From Hsuehochloa calcarea (Eukaryota; Streptophyta; Magnoliopsida; Poales; Poaceae), in contig CM070599.1 of NCBI GenBank assembly GCA_036346395.1, positions 39,175,232 through 39,239,231 on the forward strand: a stretch of DNA of 64,000 nt, written 5' to 3'. A model generated the notes under the pieces. That model saw only the letters and a list, made by a program, of their open reading frames with translations, had not been told where the DNA came from and did no database searches. The position numbers and the translations under genes were made by a program. This document shows positions 58,583 to 64,000 of the stretch, piece by piece (the stretch's first letter is position 1; every line of letters begins with the position of its first letter).

Positions 58583-59394
58583 TGATGTGTCTATGTCCCG
58601 ATCTTCCGAAAGGTACTAATAAGTCGATTGTCGAGAACTCGACGTTGATGATCCGGAGGCTCCGACCAGAACAGATCAAACCCCTCGCAATCACTATACC
58701 ACTGCTCCGTTGGTTATCAACCGTGTCGAACGCGGTTGACCTCGCCAAGAAGGCTATCTCTTGCATGCGAATCGAGAACACAAGCAAGAAAGTAGAAGAT
58801 GCAATCTGATATTGTATTGCGAATATAGATGAAGCTCACAATGTGGGGTTCCTCAACCGAACGTCTTGGCGAGGCGCTAAGTAGAATAATCTCAAAGAAA
58901 AACCCACGTTAAACTATGACGACTACTGTATATATATAGGGGGACGTGAGGAGGTCGACCTAGGGTTGTGCGGCCGCGGGAAGAGCGTACACAACCTGGA
59001 CTCCGACCTCGACATGCTTACAATACCATATTAGGCCAAAATGGTGACGCAGCACCTTATTCACTATTCAGGTCGCGTATATCTGGTCGAAGACTTGGTC
59101 ATAGGACTAGTCCTGGGGCGGTCTTGAGGAGTCCATGTTATCTCTGGTCGTAAGCCTTCTTGAAGTGGTTGTAGACCCTACGGAACTGGTCGTAGACCTT
59201 CTTGCACTGGTCGTAGTCCTAGATTCCTAAGTACAAGTAAATCATCTCCGTTAGGCAGCATCATAGAGTTCTCAAATAATACACTCAGCCCTATAAACGA
59301 ATTCACCTGATTAATAAGTTGACGAGCACGTGCCCGAGTAATTGGACCTTGCACATGAGGAGTGTTCGTATCAGTAGAAGTGATGTCCTCATCA
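58583..59394 (-). repeat. 5' LTR of the gypsy element (812 bp)
   Basis: Minus strand: TGATGAGGACATCAC ... GACACATCA, directly followed by the primer-binding site. Contains TATATATATAGG (about 58,929), a likely promoter. Its first ~180 bp duplicate the 3' end of pol (TPHVQGPITRARARQL), because the pol frame runs into the LTR. Confidence 0.92.
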
Positions 59395-59399
59395 CATGC

Positions 59400-59500
59400 C
59401 ATGATAGTTCTTGACATTCCAATTTAGGATCCTCCCCCTAATGTCGGAAATAGTTCTTCATTAAACACATAATCAATGTATCTTGACTTTAGAAGATCCC
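59400..59500 (-). pseudogene. copia integrase-RT linker, upstream piece
   Basis: Minus strand reads LLKSRYIDYVFNEELFPTLG and, in the next frame, a KLECQELSWH end. It continues into 52,428 on the other side of the gypsy insertion. This is the same copia pol, cut at 59,394/52,429. Confidence 0.8.
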
Positions 59501-60452
59501 TGCCATGAGCTCCAAATATTTGATTACAGACTAAGAGATCACCGCACAAACTTCCTCCAAGCCGTCTAGGTGCCAGCAAGTACCAAGAGTAACAAATCAA
59601 AGCTCTTGCTTGAAGATTATCAAGTGTCAAAGAGATCAACTAATGATGTATATGCACTTGAATGCTCTCAACTATCTCAAAATGAGAAATATGGGCAAAT
59701 AAGTAGATAAGAGTGCACCAAAGGCTCAAGGGTATTCAATGAGGTCCAAAATTTATAGCCCAACCAAAATTTCGACCATTTGAAGCAAATCTCTGAAAAA
59801 ATCAGTAGGTGCAGTACTACCGCCTTTGATCGGCCGGTACTACCGGACCTACTATTCAACAGTAAATAGAGGTGCATTAAATGCTTTTGAACTAACCGTT
59901 AAAGTGTAGTGCGGTACTACCGCACTCAAAAGGTCTGGTACTACCATACGACGGTAGTACCTCTTGGCAAAATCGGTACTACCAATTTTCAGGGGAGGAA
60001 AAACTCTAAAAAATATACTATCTGAAATTTGCGTACCACCAACTAGATCTCGATCATACTGCACTGTAGTACTACCGCTTCTCAGATGCGGTCATACCGT
60101 TTTTCACTGAACTTTTTCCAAATGCATTGCATGACTCTTAGTTGATCAAAATGGCACAAAATAAATCCTCAATGTACTAGTCATGATCCATCTTTATAGT
60201 ATGACATCTAGCCTATCAATCTGATCTTTTCACCAAACATTGAGACCGGTAAAACTATAAAAGGGTCCTTATGCTTCATAATACTTTTTTCTTGAGCCAT
60301 ATCGATATTTTATTGTATTTGCATTGCTATTTTCATGTCGGCATTCAAATTCCAGGACTAAGCTTTTAAAATATCTTAGCACACATGTTAGTCCCATAAC
60401 ACATTGTTGTCGTTAATTACCAAAATTATTTTTAAGGGCCTAGATGCTTTCA
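59501..60452 (-). repeat. SIRE-type copia LTR fragment (minus), with CGGTACTACCG dyads
   Basis: Minus strand starts TGAAAGCATCTAGGCCC at 60,452, matching the TGAAAG start of SIRE-type LTRs. It passes GGTAATTAACGACAACAATG and ends near a TGCTGGCACCTAGACGG segment like one at 24,808-24,825. The left part is missing, so there is no second end. It occupies the place where copia gag, protease and integrase should be. CGGTACTACCG occurs exactly at 59,835 and 59,912, with several near-copies from 59,815 to 60,110. Confidence 0.72.
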
Positions 60453-60486
60453 CCTTAGCTAGTGTATTATGGTGGTGATAACGTGT

Positions 60487-61113
60487 TGCATATTCGAGGT
60501 AGCGTTGCCGACGATCAAGCACTCAACTCGTAAAATATAAAAGTAGTACATGAGACACAAGATGTAGTACCGAGTTTTCCCTCAGCTTTATTGCTCTTTT
60601 GCCCGTACACTTATGTGTATAATGTGCAGCTCCTACCCCTTCTTATATAGGAGAGGTGGAGTGCCTTCATGATAAATTAAGAGAAATTTTACGGTACATT
60701 TTACTAATAGTATGTGGTGGTAGTATAAATCAAATCTAACTATTGATTTGTTAAGAACGTAATAGACTTTTATTTATATTTATATTTTCGCAAAGGTATT
60801 ATGGACTTTTTCAACTAGAGTTAAAAATATTACTCTTGTGTCATGTGATACCCACATAGTCAATTACAATTTTACCCCCTTAGGATTCTACTACTTATAC
60901 TATCAGGTATAATATAACTAAATCACAACTAATCCAAACCATTTAATCTTTAAAATGGACAACTCATATTAATTTGAGTGTATGTAAAAGAACTCTAACA
61001 TAAATTATGAGACTAAACTACGACTAATGGGTCTCGCAGGTCAATGTCTATTACATTCATTTATGTAAAATATCCACGTAATCGGACCTTTTTAATAGGA
61101 CCGCTATACAACA
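60487..61113 (-). repeat. 5' LTR of the copia element, carrying a MITE
   Basis: Plus-strand ends TGCATATTCG and CTATACAACA. Excluding the MITE and one TAA it is 309 bp, against 308 bp for the other LTR. Confidence 0.85.
60681..60995. mobile_element. Tourist-like MITE (PIF/Harbinger type), 315 bp, TSD TAA
   Basis: TAA flanks both sides (60,678-60,680 and 60,996-60,998). Terminal inverted repeats GAGAAATTTTAC ... GTAAAAGAACTC match at 9 of 12 positions. Non-coding and AT-rich. Position and length explain precisely the excess of this LTR over its partner, which gives independent support for the boundaries. Confidence 0.82.
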
Positions 61114-62919
61114 AATTGTTAAAATATTATACTACGCATCGCTATATCCAGAACCAACCAATTTTTTTTTTTTGTCAAGAAATTGAATGTTGTGACGAAG
61201 TATTGTGGCACGCCTTCCCATGCCACTGCTCGTGAATATTCTATGGCCGGTCACTCACACTGCCAGCTTCGCGTCTGCGAGTGTGACACGGATGGACGAC
61301 GTACGTAGCAATCACGCACCCGCCAAACCAGGGCCGACATCCCATTTCGCCGCGCAACCAACGCTGATGCGGTCGGACTTCGCGTGCCGAGAGCCCGAGA
61401 CGTGTCCCCGTCTCGTCTCCCTCGCTGCCACCCCCGCGGATGCAGTGCAATGCACCACCACTGCGGGCCAGCACGGACACCTGGCTTCGACGGGCGGGCC
61501 GCGCCGGCCCCTCCGCGCGTGGCCACAAGTTTTATAGGGGCCTTCGTTCCGCGCGTGGAGAGCTACGGGCCGCGCTGGCGGGCGCGGGGGTCCGAGCCGA
61601 CAACTCTTGGACGAGAGCTTCGCACAGCGACGTCGCGTCGCGGTCTTCATTTCCACCCGAGCGTTTGGAATAGTTTGGTCGATGGCGCATATCTGCTTCT
61701 CTTGGCGGAGGGTGGACGACGGTTCGGTTCGGTTCGTTCGGCTAATCTCGGGCTTGTGGTGGGTGCGGTTGCGGCCGACGGCCGTCAGTTTCAGCTTTTT
61801 CACCGCGAGAGCGGAGGCGGATGGCTCGGCAGGGGAAAGGTGCAGTGCACTGCGCTGGTAAGTAAAGCAGATTCGGTGGCACGACTCACGAAAGCTATAT
61901 ATGATCGTGACCGACGTCCGACGAAACGGGCAATTACTGTGTCTGTGCCGGGCCGCGAATGGCGTGTTCATGACTGAACGAGCACATCGCATAACGTCCC
62001 AAATAAGGCCTGCCATGTGACCCACTGGCTTTAACATCTTTTGTCTGAACCGTAACGTTAATAGTACCAGTAGGCCTGATAGTCTATTGCTCACCAACTT
62101 GAACCGAACGGTTTCCTCTTGTTCCATTGGTTCTTCTGAGTTCTGACTCGTCCAAAATGACTGAATGTTCTATGTCGACATGTCGTGCAGTTACGTACCT
62201 CAACCATTCCATCGATTAGGCTACAAGTACAGATCAAACTCGATCATTTGTTACGAGTCACAAAAAGTTCAGTTTCTTGATCTGTCACTGGTCAGCCTTG
62301 CTTTTCTTTTTGGATATTGCTACGATGAGAATGTACGATACTGTGCGTTCCGCCCGGACACCTCACATGCACAAGCGTTTCTACTCTCAATTCCTAAGTT
62401 CCAGCTAACCTTATCCATACCGTCTCAAGCCGAACCACCCATTCATTTCCCGTGCATGCCTTCCTTGGTTGTCCCCTCTCTCTCACTCCTCGAGTCCCGA
62501 CCCACTGAAGCAGCAAGAGCTCCGGCCGAGCCACCTCCTTTACCGGTGAGCTTCAACCTTTGCTATGCTCCTCCTCTTGCTCAACATCCCAAGCTTCGCC
62601 ATCCGCCACCGGTTCGAGGCCGTCACTCGTGCTCTAGGGAGGCCGTCCACCATCGGTGGAGTTCGCGCGGAGGTCGCCCCTTTATGAGGAGTGGCCGGAT
62701 CTCACGTAATTGTTGCAGCCACCTCTGGACTCCAAAGCTAAGTCAATTCTGGTGGGGGTCAAGGCCGGATGAGACGAGGCGACGAAGGGCTGGCAAGATG
62801 GCAATGGGGTGGGGTGGAGATAAGGAACCAGGCCAGTCGACCCCTCCAACTCCTCTGGCGAGCTCGGCTATCGCCCACGCTCGCACGCCTTCTTCCTCCG
62901 GTAGGATTGTTGCAGCATC
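61114..62919. other. unassigned, GC-rich 61,240-61,680
   Basis: No domain was recognised. A 268-codon plus frame (62,165-62,971), a 197-codon plus frame (61,384-61,977) and a 271-codon minus frame (62,127-61,312) are open. They overlap each other on opposite strands, and their products are compositionally odd (P/S/R rich) without motifs. The CpG-rich 61.3-61.7 kb stretch could be a promoter/5' region of a gene that is not visible, or captured genic DNA in a DNA transposon. Confidence 0.4.
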
Positions 62920-63300
62920 TTTTCTCAGTTGTTGCATGAGTGTTTATTTTTGTTGCTATATGTCTTCTTAAATGTTAATCTTGTTGGGAATGAATTCTTT
63001 AATTATTGCAACCACGATTACATAATGTTGCTCGTACTTTTTAAATTGTTTCATCTGCATCTTTAGAATGTTTCAGGCCACAACAAGTTGATTTGTTGCA
63101 TGAGATTTCTTCTTATTTTGTTGCAATAGATACTTTTGGTTGTTGCAACAACGATTTTTTCTCCGTTGCACCATGTTGTTGGAATTTTGTTGCATTACAA
63201 CTTTTCTTTTGTTGCGCTATTGAATTTTGTTGTGAGGTATGGTTGTGTTTATTGTGGATGCTTTGTTTTTTTTGCCTACATTCTTTTTGTGCGTTTAGTG
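62920..63300. repeat. TTGTTGCA-rich degenerate repeat
   Basis: The word GTTGC or TTGTTGCAA occurs more than ten times, partly as inverted pairs such as GTTGCAACAACG (about 63,139-63,155). It is followed by AGATCCAACGG and AATCTAACGGTGG near 63,353-63,405. Such blocks look like subterminal repeats of a non-autonomous DNA transposon, but ends were not identified. Confidence 0.5.
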
Positions 63301-64000
63301 TTGTTGCGCCACTGGGGATGATATCAAACGGTTGATAGCCCTTCGGTTTATAAAGATCCAACGGCGGAGAGAAGCGTCTAATGGAAAGTTCCAATCTAAC
63401 GGTGGGGAAAGCATCTTCCCATCCTATCTCTAGGCACTAGTCACTCATTTTTTAAAGATAAGATGATCAGCACTAGAAGTAAGGAGGCTGGTTTATCGAG
63501 CTTAATGAGCTTATTATCGAGTTGATCAATATTTTTTATTTCAAATTGACTTATTTTAATTTTAACTAATTAACTACTTTAATCAAATTAGTTTTGATTT
63601 AAGGCCCTAAGGAGCTTTTTTGCCAGCACTTTTAGAACTTTTAGAACGAAGTATTGTTTTTACGCCAATGTTGTTTTGTGGACCAAAATATTGTTGGGTT
63701 GGTGTGGGCTGGGCCTGACATACTAGTTCCAAGGTGCTAACAACAGTAGACGAAGTCTGCACAAAATCGTGGAAAAAAAATCATAATTTTGTAGCTCCCC
63801 TTCATCTTCAAGACCCACTTCACCCAAATAAAGAAGAAAAACCCACGAAAACCTTCTGCGGAATCATCTAGAACTCCCCTCCTTGTGTTGAGCCAGCAAT
63901 CTCATCTGTTCGTTACTGGTTCAATGGTCAAGATCTTCCCACACCGTTCACTTCCAAAACCGCGTACTTCATCCAAACGTTGGATCCAAAACGAACGGTC
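63301..64000. other. no gene recognised
   Basis: AT-rich intergenic DNA to the right edge. Short frames only. Confidence 0.45.

Larger units (their letters stand above)
52429..59394 (-). mobile_element. Ty3/gypsy retrotransposon, structurally complete, TSD CATGC
   Basis: 6,966 bp. Plus-strand ends TGATATGTCT and GTCCTCATCA; CATGC at 52,424-52,428 and 59,395-59,399. LTRs at 52,429-53,239 and 58,583-59,394. PBS, gag, protease, RT, RNase H, integrase and polypurine tract occur in gypsy order on the minus strand. Removing the element rejoins the copia linker in frame (CQELSWH to DSSLHNIDPHTEQ). By a rough hand count the LTRs differ at about 50 of 811 positions (~6%), which indicates an insertion a few million years old under usual grass rates. 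Several coding lesions make it non-autonomous now. No chromodomain seen; lineage not assigned. Confidence 0.92.
49870..61113 (-). mobile_element. Ty1/copia element (minus) with a nested gypsy element, a SIRE-type LTR fragment and a MITE
   Basis: Two LTRs of one family in the same orientation frame the region: 49,870-50,177 (308 bp) and 60,487-61,113 (627 bp, or 309 bp without a 315-bp MITE and its 3-bp duplication). Pol fragments on the minus strand lie between, including RT and RNase H at 50,178-52,428 and the integrase-RT linker at 59,400-59,500. AAGGGGAAG directly before TGTTGCATATC at 50,177 is a polypurine tract. ACACGTTATCACC directly inside the right LTR resembles the PBS region of Angela/BARE-like copia. 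gag, protease and integrase core are missing. No clean target duplication was found. Confidence 0.82.

Noticed and set aside
59178..59417. Extra pol C-terminal fragment right of the gypsy, first read as a second tandem gypsy copy
   Set aside because: Aligning both ends shows that the pol frame runs into the LTR. The fragment is simply the start of the 812-bp LTR, and the CATGC duplication lies just beyond it.
61312..62127. 271-codon minus-strand open frame
   Set aside because: Overlaps opposite-strand frames in CpG-rich DNA; no motif; likely composition artefact.
62165..62971. 268-codon plus-strand open frame
   Set aside because: No recognisable domain, low-complexity P/S/R-rich middle, no similarity I can name; the start is within AT-rich DNA without a gene-like context. 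Kept as an unassigned region.

Overview
This window reads as repeat-dense nuclear DNA from a grass (Poaceae). The retrotransposon families are grass-like: SIRE-type copia LTRs, about 3-kb gypsy-type solo LTRs and a MULE with a plant mobile domain gene. A plant-type two-exon glycerol-3-phosphate transporter gene is the only convincing intact host gene. I see no tRNA, rRNA, conserved miRNA or CRISPR array. The species cannot be fixed from this window.

Layout. 1-1,885: copia remnant (minus strand), running off the left edge. 1,886-8,500: no recognisable gene; microsatellites and two short hairpins. 8,502-8,775: ~60-bp minisatellite. 9,540-11,900: a second copia remnant (plus) cut off by an AT-rich tandem array to ~13,300. 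~16,100-31,400: a large degenerate Mutator-like element (MULE). It has mirrored GC-rich and AT-rich subterminal repeats, a mudrA-like transposase pseudogene (plus) and a convergent plant-mobile-domain pseudogene (minus). Its transposase region is split by a plus-oriented 3.04-kb solo LTR (19,425-22,465). A same-family minus-oriented solo LTR (22,741-28,357) lies just beyond the transposase remnant and is itself split by a copia solo LTR (22,753-25,337). 32,177-36,181: a third copia remnant (minus). 36,781-40,556: 3' end and LTR of a SIRE-type copia. 40,562-43,110: 5'-truncated LTR of the same 3-kb family, holding another solo LTR (42,206-42,942).

43,697-47,600: the transporter gene (minus, SLC37/GlpT-like) with a probable 5'-UTR exon. 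A 779-bp solo LTR (47,695-48,473) sits immediately upstream of its presumed promoter. 49,870-61,113: a copia element (minus) whose pol region holds a structurally complete but coding-dead gypsy element (52,429-59,394; 811/812-bp LTRs, PBS, PPT, 5-bp TSD). Part of the copia's 5' interior is replaced by a SIRE-type LTR fragment, and its right LTR carries a Tourist-like MITE. 61,114-64,000: unassigned GC-rich sequence, then a stretch dense in TTGTTGCA-type motifs.

Almost everything here is decayed mobile DNA nested in mobile DNA, and several insertions can be placed to the base by their target-site duplications. The pattern I find most interesting is not a gene. Three different SIRE-type LTRs carry 11-bp dyads of one architecture (CGG-2 bases-N-complement-CCG) with different inner bases: CGGAAGTTCCG, CGGTCCGACCG and CGGTACTACCG. 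The best candidate for an unusual system is the two-gene MULE.
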